Source: an uncultured Pelagibacteraceae bacterium
GTDB taxonomy: Bacteria; Pseudomonadota; Alphaproteobacteria; Pelagibacterales; Pelagibacteraceae
DNA length: 64,000 nt
Direction: 5' to 3'
Assembly: GCA_902629075.1 (NCBI GenBank)
Contig: CACOPK010000002.1
Coordinates: 1 to 64,000, forward strand
Shown here: in pieces, positions 10,141 to 19,330 of the stretch
Layout of the letters: each line of letters opens with the position of its first letter
Position numbering within the stretch: position 1 is the first letter of the stretch
The notes under the pieces: model-generated
Told to the model about the DNA's origin: nothing
Databases searched by the model: none
Seen by the model: the letters and a program-made list of their open reading frames with translations, nothing else
Translations under genes and position numbers: made by a program

Positions 10141-10813
10141 TTTCTATTTTTTTTCCTATGACAATTTCTTTTGAATTTAATTTGCAACTATATGCAATAA
10201 ATTTTAAACCATTTTTATTGGCCTCAATAAAATGCTTATAATAATCTGAATCTATATCTTTTGCTATTCTAAATTTAGAAATATTTTGAATCTGTACCAA
10301 AAATAAAACATATGGTTTATAACCTTGGTTTATTGATTCCATTAATTTTTTTAGGTGTTTTGTGCCTCTTGATGTGACGGCATCAGGAAATTCTGCAATA
10401 TCATCATTTCTATTAAGAGTTACGTTTTTAACTTCAATTAATTTTTTGTCACATAAAAAATCAAATCTTGTATCATCTGAATACTTGAATTCTGGTTTGA
10501 TTTTTTTTATTGATAAAAATTCTTTAAATAATTTATTCTTTAATCCATGCTCAACAATACGGTTTGCTCTATGTGTATTTACTCCAATAATTTTTTGATT
10601 TGATTTGATCATTTCAAGTGTAAATTTTAGCTTTCTTTTTGGATCATCTGCTTTTGAAATCCAAACATCATTACCTTTGTCTAATAAACCTAGCATAGAT
10701 CCAGTATTAGGGCAGTGAGCTGTAATTATTTTATTATTTACTTCAACATCTACAAAAAATCTTTTATATCTTTTAATAAATTTGCCTTTGATTAAACTGT
10801 TGGTAAATTTCAT
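10127..10813 (-). CDS. sfsA: Sugar fermentation stimulation protein homologue
   Basis: FIKRYKRFFVDVEVN…AHCPNTGSM, EFPDAVTSRGTKHLKKL. Confidence 0.9.
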   Translation of the reverse strand: MKFTNSLIKGKFIKRYKRFFVDVEVNNKIITAHCPNTGSMLGLLDKGNDVWISKADDPKRKLKFTLEMIKSNQKIIGVNTHRANRIVEHGLKNKLFKEFLSIKKIKPEFKYSDDTRFDFLCDKKLIEVKNVTLNRNDDIAEFPDAVTSRGTKHLKKLMESINQGYKPYVLFLVQIQNISKFRIAKDIDSDYYKHFIEANKNGLKFIAYSCKLNSKEIVIGKKIEIEHD

Positions 10814-10835
10814 TTAAATTTATTTATATTAAGAA

Positions 10836-11588
10836 ATGACAAATAAAAAAGAAATAACTGCTGGGATTATTATCATTGGTAATGAAGTTTTATCAGGTAG
10901 GACAAAAGATATTAATACAAGTACTTTGGCAAAGTGGTTAAATTCCCTTGGTATTGAAGTAAAAGAAGTAAGAATAATCCCTGATATAGAAAAGATAATT
11001 ATCGAAACGGTAAATAAACTAAGAAAAAGATTTAATTATATTTTTACAACTGGTGGTATTGGACCAACTCATGATGATATTACTGCAGAGTCTATATCTA
11101 AAGCATTTAATTTGGAATATGGTTTTCATAAAGAAGCTTATTCAATTTTAGAAAAATATTATAAACCTGGTCAGTTTAATGATGGCAGACAAAAAATGGC
11201 AAAAATGCCAACAACTGCAAATTTAATTTTAAATCCAACCAGTGGTGCACCTGGATTTTATATTGAAAATGTATTTTGTTTACCTGGTGTGCCGTCTATA
11301 CTTGAGTCAATGATAGGTGGTTTGAACAATGTTTTGATAGGTGGAGATCCAATTTTAAATATAACAATTAATCTTAGAACTGTAGAAAGTGAAATTGCAC
11401 ATTCAATTACACTAATTCAAAACAAAAATAAAGATGTTGAGATTGGAAGCTATCCATTTTTTAGAGCTGGTAAATTAGGTGTATCAATTGTTTTAAGATC
11501 AGCTGATAAAAATAAATTGGATCAATGTAATTTAGAGATTTTAAAATTAGTTAATTCTAAACGTATAGAAATTGTTGAGAATGTATAA
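10836..11588 (+). CDS. Molybdopterin-binding / CinA N-terminal-like protein
   Basis: AGIIIIGNEVLSGRTKDINTSTLA, FTTGGIGPTHDDIT (MoCF-binding domain); no C-terminal CinA deamidase domain in 250 aa. Confidence 0.85.
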   Translation: MTNKKEITAGIIIIGNEVLSGRTKDINTSTLAKWLNSLGIEVKEVRIIPDIEKIIIETVNKLRKRFNYIFTTGGIGPTHDDITAESISKAFNLEYGFHKEAYSILEKYYKPGQFNDGRQKMAKMPTTANLILNPTSGAPGFYIENVFCLPGVPSILESMIGGLNNVLIGGDPILNITINLRTVESEIAHSITLIQNKNKDVEIGSYPFFRAGKLGVSIVLRSADKNKLDQCNLEILKLVNSKRIEIVENV

Positions 11589-11995
11589 TGCTTTATTTTG
11601 CATACGGAAGTAACCTTAATCATTTTCAAATGAAAAGGAGATGCAAAGACTCTATTTTTATAAAAAAATTTGAACTTAAGGGATATAAATTAAATTTTAG
11701 AAGCAAATATAGAGCTGCTGATATCGAAAAGAAAAAAAATTCTATAGTGCCGGGAGGTTTATTTGAAATTTCAAAAAGTGATGAAAAGAAACTGGATGTT
11801 TATGAAGACTTTCCAAAATTATACACAAAAATTTATTTTAAATATTATAATAAGAAAGTTATGACTTACATCATGAATCATAAAAGTGATTTCAGATACC
11901 CAACAGAAAGGTATCTCAATATTGTAAAAAAAGGTTATAAAGATTGCGGTTTAGATAAATCTTTTTTACTAAAAGCTTTAAATCCAATTAAGTAA
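11588..11995 (+). CDS. Gamma-glutamylcyclotransferase (AIG2-like) family protein
   Basis: N-terminal LYFAYGSNLNHFQM and VPGGLFEIS…LDVYEDFP motifs. Confidence 0.8.
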   Translation: MLYFAYGSNLNHFQMKRRCKDSIFIKKFELKGYKLNFRSKYRAADIEKKKNSIVPGGLFEISKSDEKKLDVYEDFPKLYTKIYFKYYNKKVMTYIMNHKSDFRYPTERYLNIVKKGYKDCGLDKSFLLKALNPIK

Positions 11996-12685
11996 ATGTC
12001 TTTAAAGTTTAAAATTTTTTTAAGAGGAGCTTTAGATGTTTTGCCTTTAATGATACCTGTTGTGCCTTTTGGGATAATTTTTGGCGCAATAGGAATTGAA
12101 CTTGGATTTGGCCCATATGTTACTTATGCAACATCAATAATAATTTTCAGTGGCGCAAGTCAAATTGTAATTTTACAATTATTAAGCGCTGGAGCATCTC
12201 CTTTAATTTCAATTACGTCATCATCTGTTGTAAGCACAAGACATCTTTTATATGGAGCTGTAGTTAGTCAACATCTTGGTCATTTATCTATGTATTGGAA
12301 AGTTGGATTGTCATATTTATTGACCGATCAAGCATTTGCAGTTTCAAACGAATATTTAAAAAAAAATTCTGAAAACAAATTTAAACATTACCATCTTGTA
12401 GGCTCAGGTTTAACTTTATGGTTCATTTGGCAAGCGACTACTATTATAGGAATTTTTTTAGGTTCAATAGTTCCAGATGAGTTAGGTTTAACTTTTACAA
12501 TTCCACTTACTTTTTTAGCTTTGTTAGTAAATTATTTAAGAAAGACTGATCATTTGATTGTTATAATTTTATCAGGAGTATCATCAATATTTTTTTTTGA
12601 TGCACCATTTAAGTCCTATATAATTTTATCAAGCATAATTGCTCTATTCGGAGCCCTAATTTTAATAAAAATAAAAAAAAAATGA
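11996..12685 (+). CDS. AzlC family branched-chain amino acid export protein
   Basis: RGALDVLPLMIPVVPFGIIFG, FSGASQIVILQLL; overlaps a small AzlD-like gene by 4 nt. Confidence 0.88.
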   Translation: MSLKFKIFLRGALDVLPLMIPVVPFGIIFGAIGIELGFGPYVTYATSIIIFSGASQIVILQLLSAGASPLISITSSSVVSTRHLLYGAVVSQHLGHLSMYWKVGLSYLLTDQAFAVSNEYLKKNSENKFKHYHLVGSGLTLWFIWQATTIIGIFLGSIVPDELGLTFTIPLTFLALLVNYLRKTDHLIVIILSGVSSIFFFDAPFKSYIILSSIIALFGALILIKIKKK

Positions 12686-12996
12686 GCATTTGGATTTCAA
12701 TAATTATTGCGGGTATCATTAATTATCTAACAAGACTAGGATCTATATTAATTTTCAAACCGTCAAAAATGAATGACAATACAAAGCAAATTCTAAAATA
12801 CGTTCCTTCAGCGGTATTTCCTGCAATAATTTTTCCTGCAGTATTTCTAAATCAAGATGGGAACTTAGTTCAATTAGCTGATCCTAAAGTGGTAGCTATA
12901 TCGATTGCTTTTTTAATTGGTATTTTGTCAAAAAATTTAGTTATTACTATTTTGTCTGGATTAATTTCCTTCTGGACAATACTATTTCTGCTATAG
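12682..12996 (+). CDS. AzlD family membrane protein
   Basis: 104 aa; ITRLGSILIFKP…LKYVPSAVFPAIIFPAVF; AzlC partner. Confidence 0.85.
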   Translation: MSIWISIIIAGIINYLTRLGSILIFKPSKMNDNTKQILKYVPSAVFPAIIFPAVFLNQDGNLVQLADPKVVAISIAFLIGILSKNLVITILSGLISFWTILFLL

Positions 12997-13015
12997 TATA
13001 TAGAATTCAATCAAT

Positions 13016-14230
13016 ATGAGAATTCCAAAAACATTTAAAATAAAAAAATGTAGACTTTGTAAAAATCCAAAACTTAAACAAATTTATAATTTTGGAAATC
13101 ATTTTGTGAGTAATTTTGTTAATAAAGTCTCAATCTATAAGGGAGTTAAAGCACCTTTAAATTTAGTTTATTGCAATAATTGTCACTTACTTCAGTTAGA
13201 GCATTCTGCGCCTCAGGAAATTATGTATAAGAAGTTTTATTGGTACAAGTCAGGAATTACTAAAACTATGAGAGATGGTTTAAGAGAACTTTATCAAGAC
13301 ATAAAAAAAAATTGCAATATACAAGCTGGAGATGTTATTTTGGATATAGGAGCCAATGATGGAACTTTTTTAAAATATTTTAAAAAAGATCGCATCATAA
13401 CTATCGGGTGCGAGCCAGCGAATAATTTAAAAAAAGAATTGAAACGAAATTGCCATTATATGATAAATGATTTTTGGCACACAAAACATTTAAAGAAAAT
13501 ACCAAAAAAACATCAAAAATTAAAAGTAGTTTCAGCTATTGGTATGTTTTATGATTTAGAAGACCCATCTAAATTTATTAAACATGCAGCAGATGCACTA
13601 GATGATGATGGAATTTTTGTTGCACAACTAATGTGCTCTCATTCTATGTTTAAAACAAATGATCTTGGCAACATATGTCATGAGCATTTGGAATATTATT
13701 CCTACAAATCACTTAAATATCTATTTGAAAAAAATGGTCTAAAAATTTTTAAAATGAGCGAAAATAAAATTAATGGTGGTTCATATAGAATTTATTGTAA
13801 GAAAAATATAAAAAAATCTATTAAATATAAAGAAAAAGCAAGCTATAGTGAAATTATTAAGTTTGTAAAAAGAGTTAAAAAAAATAAGAAAACAACTGTT
13901 AATTTTATAAATAATAGCAACAAATTAGGTAAGAAAATATTTTTATATGGAGCTTCCACCAAAGGAAATACTCTACTACAATATTATGGTTTAACAAATA
14001 AGGATATACCTTATGCTGCTGAAAGGACAAAAACAAAATGGGGGAAATACACTATAGGGTCAGGTGTTAAAATTTTATCAGAGGAAGATGCTAGAAAACT
14101 TAAACCAGATTACTTTTTTGTTATGCCTTACGGATTTATAAAGGAATTTGTTAAACGTGAAAAAAAATGGATAAATTCAGGTGGTAGATTTATATTACCT
14201 TATCCAAAATTTAAAATTGTAAATAAATGA
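13016..14230 (+). CDS. Sugar C-methyltransferase-like class I SAM methyltransferase (Methyltransf_13/_14 architecture)
   Basis: N-terminal C-x2-C…C-x2-C zinc site (CRLCKNP…YCNNCHLLQL), VILDIGANDGTFL, HEHLEYYSYKSLKYLFEKNGLKI, C-terminal FLYGASTKGNTLLQYYGL. Confidence 0.8.
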   Translation: MRIPKTFKIKKCRLCKNPKLKQIYNFGNHFVSNFVNKVSIYKGVKAPLNLVYCNNCHLLQLEHSAPQEIMYKKFYWYKSGITKTMRDGLRELYQDIKKNCNIQAGDVILDIGANDGTFLKYFKKDRIITIGCEPANNLKKELKRNCHYMINDFWHTKHLKKIPKKHQKLKVVSAIGMFYDLEDPSKFIKHAADALDDDGIFVAQLMCSHSMFKTNDLGNICHEHLEYYSYKSLKYLFEKNGLKIFKMSENKINGGSYRIYCKKNIKKSIKYKEKASYSEIIKFVKRVKKNKKTTVNFINNSNKLGKKIFLYGASTKGNTLLQYYGLTNKDIPYAAERTKTKWGKYTIGSGVKILSEEDARKLKPDYFFVMPYGFIKEFVKREKKWINSGGRFILPYPKFKIVNK

Positions 14231-15204
14231 AAAAAAAAGCATTAGTTTTAGGAGCTACAGGCCAGGATGGCTCATACATGATTGAGTTACTTCTTTCAAA
14301 AAATTATGAAGTTCATGGAATGTATCGAAAATCATCAGTTGGAAATACAAAAAATATAGACCATATAATCTCAAATAGAAAAATATTTAATAAGAAATTT
14401 TTTCTCCATAAAGGAGACCTTCTTGATTCAGTATCACTCAACAATATAATTGATATAACAAATGCTAAAGAAATCTATAACTTTGCTGACCAAGATCATG
14501 TTGCTTGGAGCTATGATATACCTTCTTATTCATTTAGAACAACAGCGTTATCTGTTATTGAAATATTTGAAATATTACGGAAAAAGAAAAGGAAAATTAA
14601 ATTTTTCCAACCAATTTCGTCAAACATCTTTGGGGAAACAAAAATAAAAAAACAAAATGAAAATACACCCCCTGAACCTACGAGTATTTACGCGTTAGCA
14701 AAAACTACTGCATTTTATGCCTCTAAAATGTATACAAAGGTTTATAATTTGCATATCTGTGGGGCAATATTTTTTAATCATGAATCACCAAAGAGACCTG
14801 CAGACTATGTTTCAAAAAAAATAGTTGAGCAAGTTTGTGAAATTTATCATGGAAAAAGAAAACATATTTACTTAGGTAATATTAAATCTAAAATTGATTG
14901 GGGCTACGCAAAAGAATATATGGAATATGCGTATAAAATTATGCAAAAAAACAAACCAGATTTTTATATAATCGGTACAGGACAGAACAATACAGTAGAA
15001 CATTTTGTAAAAAAGTGTTTTGAGTATTTTGGAATGAACTATAAGAGCTATATTAAAATAGATAAAAAATTATTCAGACCTGCAAAAACTAGAAATCTAC
15101 TAGCAGATACAAGAAAAGCAAAAAAAGATATTAAATTTAAGGTAAAAACAGATTTAAACAGTTTAATCAAAATCATGATGGATAATGAAATGAAAAAATA
15201 TTAA
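14227..15204 (+). CDS. GDP-mannose 4,6-dehydratase-like SDR (divergent NDP-sugar dehydratase/epimerase)
   Basis: ALVLGATGQDGSYMIELLLSKNYEVHGMYR, FFNHESPKRPADYVSKKI, YALAK; SSN where canonical GMD has TSE. Confidence 0.8.
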   Translation: MKKKALVLGATGQDGSYMIELLLSKNYEVHGMYRKSSVGNTKNIDHIISNRKIFNKKFFLHKGDLLDSVSLNNIIDITNAKEIYNFADQDHVAWSYDIPSYSFRTTALSVIEIFEILRKKKRKIKFFQPISSNIFGETKIKKQNENTPPEPTSIYALAKTTAFYASKMYTKVYNLHICGAIFFNHESPKRPADYVSKKIVEQVCEIYHGKRKHIYLGNIKSKIDWGYAKEYMEYAYKIMQKNKPDFYIIGTGQNNTVEHFVKKCFEYFGMNYKSYIKIDKKLFRPAKTRNLLADTRKAKKDIKFKVKTDLNSLIKIMMDNEMKKY

Positions 15205-15899
15205 TGAACAACAAAATATCAATAATTTTATCAACTTATAATGAAATTAATACAGTCGAAAAAACAATTAATGAAATTTTTTTAAAATTAGAAAATGTAG
15301 AAGTTGTTGTTGTTGACGACAACTCAAATGATGGAACGCTCGAAAAACTACATTCAATTAAAAACGATAACTTAAAAGTATTTTCAAGGAAGACAAGGGG
15401 GCTAGCATCAGCATTTTTGCTTGGAATGATAAATACAAATGGAGACTATATTGGATGGACTGATTCAAATATGCCTCAACTAATTTCGCATTTTAATAAT
15501 ATGAAAAAAGAATTAGATAATTCTGACATTGTTCTATTATCAAGGTACATAGACAACGGAGACGATCAAAGATCTAAACTGAGAGTCTTATCAAGTAAAA
15601 TTATTAATTTAATTTGTAGGATTATTTTGGGCAGTGAAATTACTGACTATACAAGTAGTATTTTTTTAATGCATAGGAGAGTTTTAAATTTAGGCGTTCC
15701 TATTGCATATGGGCATGGAGAGTTTTTTATAGAATTTCTATATAAAATAAAAAAAAATGGGGTTAAAATTTGTGAACTACCTTATGTTCAACCTCCAGAT
15801 ATGGAAGGAAGTAAAACAGCAAGTAATATTTTTAGATTTTTTATATTAGGCATAGATTATGTTATAAGAGTATTAATAATCAGGTTTAGAAAAAACTAA
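15204..15899 (+). CDS. Glycosyltransferase family 2 (dolichyl-phosphate-mannose-synthase-like)
   Basis: ISIILSTYNEINTVEKTINEIF, VVVVDDNSNDGTLEKL, GWTDSNMPQ, C-terminal basic/hydrophobic segment. Confidence 0.85.
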   Translation: MNNKISIILSTYNEINTVEKTINEIFLKLENVEVVVVDDNSNDGTLEKLHSIKNDNLKVFSRKTRGLASAFLLGMINTNGDYIGWTDSNMPQLISHFNNMKKELDNSDIVLLSRYIDNGDDQRSKLRVLSSKIINLICRIILGSEITDYTSSIFLMHRRVLNLGVPIAYGHGEFFIEFLYKIKKNGVKICELPYVQPPDMEGSKTASNIFRFFILGIDYVIRVLIIRFRKN

Positions 15900-15905
15900 G
15901 TTGCT

Positions 15906-16340
15906 ATGATTGAAAAAATTACACATAAAAAAAAATTATATGCCCTTATAGTGAGGAAGAGTTACCTAAAGATGAGAGGTGTTAATTTTTTTACAGATCA
16001 AAACGCCACTCAACAATTTGGATATATGAGGCATAAAAAAAATTATTATATTAAACCTCATAGACATAATAAGAGAAAATCGAAAATCCTTTTAACTACT
16101 GAAGTAATTATCATACTAGATGGAATACTTAGAGTTGACTTTTATAATGATAAAGAAAAATATTTAATGAGCAAAAAACTTTTTAAAAATGATATAATCA
16201 TGCTTTCAAATGGTGGGCATGGGTTTAAAGTAATTAAAGATGTCAAAATGATAGAAGTAAAACAAGGACCTTACTCTTTATCAATGGATAAAGTTAAATT
16301 TGATAAAGTTAGTGAAGAAAAAATTAAAATAAGAAAATAA
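15906..16340 (+). CDS. Cupin-fold metalloprotein (WxcM/WbuC-like)
   Basis: KPHRHNKR…TTEVIIILDGILRVDFYN…GGHGFKVIKDVKMIEVKQGPY: HxH…E…H cupin ligands. Confidence 0.65.
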   Translation: MIEKITHKKKLYALIVRKSYLKMRGVNFFTDQNATQQFGYMRHKKNYYIKPHRHNKRKSKILLTTEVIIILDGILRVDFYNDKEKYLMSKKLFKNDIIMLSNGGHGFKVIKDVKMIEVKQGPYSLSMDKVKFDKVSEEKIKIRK

Positions 16341-16355
16341 ATTTTTAATATCAGC

Positions 16356-17195
16356 ATGAAAAAAATTTTAAAACAAATATTGAAATTTTTTTTTAATAAA
16401 CTGGGTTATTCTATAAAAAGAATAAATAAAAATCGTGAAATGTTCGAATTTCCAAGAGATTTTTTTCCAATAGAAATGAATGATATTCAAAAAAAAATAA
16501 TAAGTGAAAGTGAAAAATTTTCTATGACTGGAAGAATAAGGATGTCATTATTATTAAACATCATTGATCATATAAATTCACATAATATTAAAGGAGATAT
16601 TGTTGAATGCGGCGTTTGGAAAGGTGGAAATCTTATTTGTGCACAAAAGTATCTTAATCACTTAAAAATTGATAAAACTATATTTGGCTATGATACATTT
16701 GAAGGAATGACTTCTGAAACAGAATATGATGTACAAGTCAAACAAGCAAAAATAACAAGTCAAAAAGGATCAGCGAATGAATATGTTATAGAAAAAAGGA
16801 TTGCGACAAATATGATGAAATCTATAGATAAATTTAAAGATGGAGGAAAAAATATTTGGGCATATTCAAGCATAGAAGATGTTAAAAAAAATATTAAAAA
16901 AGAACTTTTAACAGATAATATCAAGCTAATAAAAGGACCAGTAGAAACAACTTTGTTGATTTATAATAATTTACCAAAAGAAATTTCACTTTTAAGGCTT
17001 GATACTGATTTTTACGAAAGTACAAAAATTGAATTAGAGGTTTTATATCCCAAAATTGTAAGTGGCGGATTTTTAATAATAGATGATTATGGACATTGGC
17101 AAGGAGCAAAAAAAGCAGTAGACGAATATTTCCAAAATTCGAAACCTTTTATACATTTCGTTGATGAAAGTTGTAGATTAATTATTAAAAAATAG
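16356..17195 (+). CDS. TylF/MycF (macrocin O-methyltransferase) family methyltransferase
   Basis: GDIVECGVWKGGNL, FGYDTFEGM, LLRLDTDFYESTKIELEVLYPKIVSGGFLIIDDYGHWQGAKKAVDEYF. Confidence 0.85.
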   Translation: MKKILKQILKFFFNKLGYSIKRINKNREMFEFPRDFFPIEMNDIQKKIISESEKFSMTGRIRMSLLLNIIDHINSHNIKGDIVECGVWKGGNLICAQKYLNHLKIDKTIFGYDTFEGMTSETEYDVQVKQAKITSQKGSANEYVIEKRIATNMMKSIDKFKDGGKNIWAYSSIEDVKKNIKKELLTDNIKLIKGPVETTLLIYNNLPKEISLLRLDTDFYESTKIELEVLYPKIVSGGFLIIDDYGHWQGAKKAVDEYFQNSKPFIHFVDESCRLIIKK

Positions 17196-17386
17196 AACAA
17201 ATTAAAGCAAAGATAAAATATTGAGAGATAGTAAGATAAACTTGTAGGTTTAAAAAGAAAAAGTTGAGGGACTTTATAGGATAACTAGAAACAGACTAGA
17301 AACTAGGGAGATAAAATAAAAAAAATTTACTTATTCCTCTTGTTCAATTATAAATATTGGCATAAACACTCATGAAATTCATTAAT

Positions 17387-17472
17387 GCCCTCGTGGTGAA
17401 ATTGGTAGACACAAAGGACTTAAAATCCTTGCCGCTTGCGGAGTGCCAGTTCGAGTCTGGCCGAGGGCACCA
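17387..17472 (+). tRNA. tRNA-Leu(TAA), CCA encoded
   Basis: GCCCTCG…CGAGGGC-A-CCA acceptor stem; anticodon loop ACTTAAAAT; long variable arm; GTTCGAGTC T-loop. Confidence 0.95.
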
Positions 17473-17475
17473 CTC

Positions 17476-19305
17476 ATGACAGCTAAGAATAGGTATGTTC
17501 TATCTCTTACTTTTACTTTTTTTATAATTTACTGGTTTATTATTTTTTACAACTCAGACGGAAAAGATCTAATAGCAAGTTTTATAAATAATATTGATGA
17601 TTGGCAATATTATACATTGATTTATAATTTTGCTAATTTTAATTTTTCACCGACATATGACCCAACAGTTGAATATTCAAAGTTTCTTTCTTTTCCAATC
17701 TATTCAATTTTATACCATGCTTTATTTTTTAAAATTTTTAATATTTATGGTTTTGTAATTGTAAGCTTCTTAATAATATTTATATTTTTTTACTTACTGA
17801 TTAGTTTTTTTCAAAAAATTGGAATAAACATTTTTTACTCTGCCTTAATTGCAACAATGATCTTTTGTTTGGGGAATTTTATCGATTATTTTAATTTTGA
17901 TATTGCTTATTATAAAGCAATAGGGGAGTTATATGGGTTAAGAATTCCAAGACCTTCAATTACTCATCTATATTTTTTTTTATTTCTACTTTTATTGATA
18001 ACTACGAAAAGTGGAGATCAATTTAATATAAAAAAACTCTCACTAATCGGCGCTACTTTAGCATTAATGTGGGGAAGCTTTTATTATAACCTTGCCATAT
18101 CTGCTCTAATTTTTTTATTTTATTATACATATATTTTAATAAGTGATAAAAAATTAAAAATATCAACATTCATAAAAAATTTAATTATATTAGGTTTTTT
18201 TGTTATTTTATTTTCAGTTCCATTATTATTTATATTAGTAAAAAGTGAACCAGACTACTTAGTTAGGGTTGGAATTATAGATTTAGATTTTACCAAAAAA
18301 AAAATATTGATTTTACACTTTCTTTCAAAAATAATTGACATCAAGTTTCTTTTAATATTTGGATTAATTACAACTATTTATGTATATTTAAATATTCACA
18401 ATAAATACGAAAAAAGAACAATAAATTGTTTATATTTTATTTTTTTAAGTTCTTTTATAGCTCCAATTTTATTTATTGTTTTAGCGCCTTCTATTAGTGA
18501 AATATACCATTTTTCAAACTCTTTAGTTGCGCTAAGTTTTTTTGTTTTATTGGTTTATATTTTTATGATTATCAATACTCTTAGTGGTAAATATGAAATC
18601 TTTAACAAATATTTATCAAATTTTTTAATCATTTTTTTAATTTTTGTTTACTCAATTACAATGTTAGATGATATTAAAAAAAGATCTTCTTTAAATTCAA
18701 ATAAACACATCTACGATTTTGTGAATTTTTTCAAAAGTAAAAATTTTAGTAAAAATATACCCATTTTAACTTTTGATGGAAAAATACAAACAAATCTTAT
18801 TTTGAATGGATATAATAATTTTAATATCGTTTTAGGTGTTAATACGTCCATTAATGATAGTATCATGGAAGAAAAAATTATTACTATATTTAAATATCTT
18901 AAATTAGATGTTGAGGATTATAAAAAATTTATAGAAAATAAAAAAACTGGCTGGAGATTTATAAACCCTAACATTGGTAGCAGTTTTTATATGAAATATC
19001 AGGCAAATAACTTAAAAACATTTAATGACAGTATGGATTTTAATGATGAAGAACTAAGGTATATAAAAAATTCTTCACCACTACATTCTCAACAATTAAT
19101 TATTCCACAGTTTGAAATAAATCGTCTAATTTTAGAATTTTTGAATTTTGATAAAAAGATTAATATAGAGCCAAAATTGATTATTGTTAACAAAAATGAT
19201 AAATTTTTACAAAATCTAAATATTAATGCAGAGATATTTTGTAGATTAAATATTAACGAAACTTATTTTGTTTATATTGATAAAACAATTAATTCATGCA
19301 CTTAG
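17476..19305 (+). CDS. Large multi-pass membrane protein, candidate GT-C-like glycosyltransferase or polysaccharide-related protein
   Basis: About 609 aa; many hydrophobic segments in the first two thirds and a soluble C-terminal domain. Start reassigned to ATG 17476 because the ORF-track start (17443) lies inside tRNA-Leu. Confidence 0.55.
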   Translation: MTAKNRYVLSLTFTFFIIYWFIIFYNSDGKDLIASFINNIDDWQYYTLIYNFANFNFSPTYDPTVEYSKFLSFPIYSILYHALFFKIFNIYGFVIVSFLIIFIFFYLLISFFQKIGINIFYSALIATMIFCLGNFIDYFNFDIAYYKAIGELYGLRIPRPSITHLYFFLFLLLLITTKSGDQFNIKKLSLIGATLALMWGSFYYNLAISALIFLFYYTYILISDKKLKISTFIKNLIILGFFVILFSVPLLFILVKSEPDYLVRVGIIDLDFTKKKILILHFLSKIIDIKFLLIFGLITTIYVYLNIHNKYEKRTINCLYFIFLSSFIAPILFIVLAPSISEIYHFSNSLVALSFFVLLVYIFMIINTLSGKYEIFNKYLSNFLIIFLIFVYSITMLDDIKKRSSLNSNKHIYDFVNFFKSKNFSKNIPILTFDGKIQTNLILNGYNNFNIVLGVNTSINDSIMEEKIITIFKYLKLDVEDYKKFIENKKTGWRFINPNIGSSFYMKYQANNLKTFNDSMDFNDEELRYIKNSSPLHSQQLIIPQFEINRLILEFLNFDKKINIEPKLIIVNKNDKFLQNLNINAEIFCRLNINETYFVYIDKTINSCT

Positions 19306-19330
19306 ATAAATTAAATCATAAAAATAAAAA

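Noticed and set aside
17387-17472. tRNA-Leu as an integration (att) site of a mobile island
   Set aside because: No integrase and no repeated tRNA 3' fragment noticed in the window; adjacency to the sugar cassette alone is insufficient.
17443-17475. N-terminal 11 codons (MPVRVWPRAPL) of the ORF-track protein 17443..19305
   Set aside because: They lie within the 3' half of tRNA-Leu; the real start is ATG 17476.
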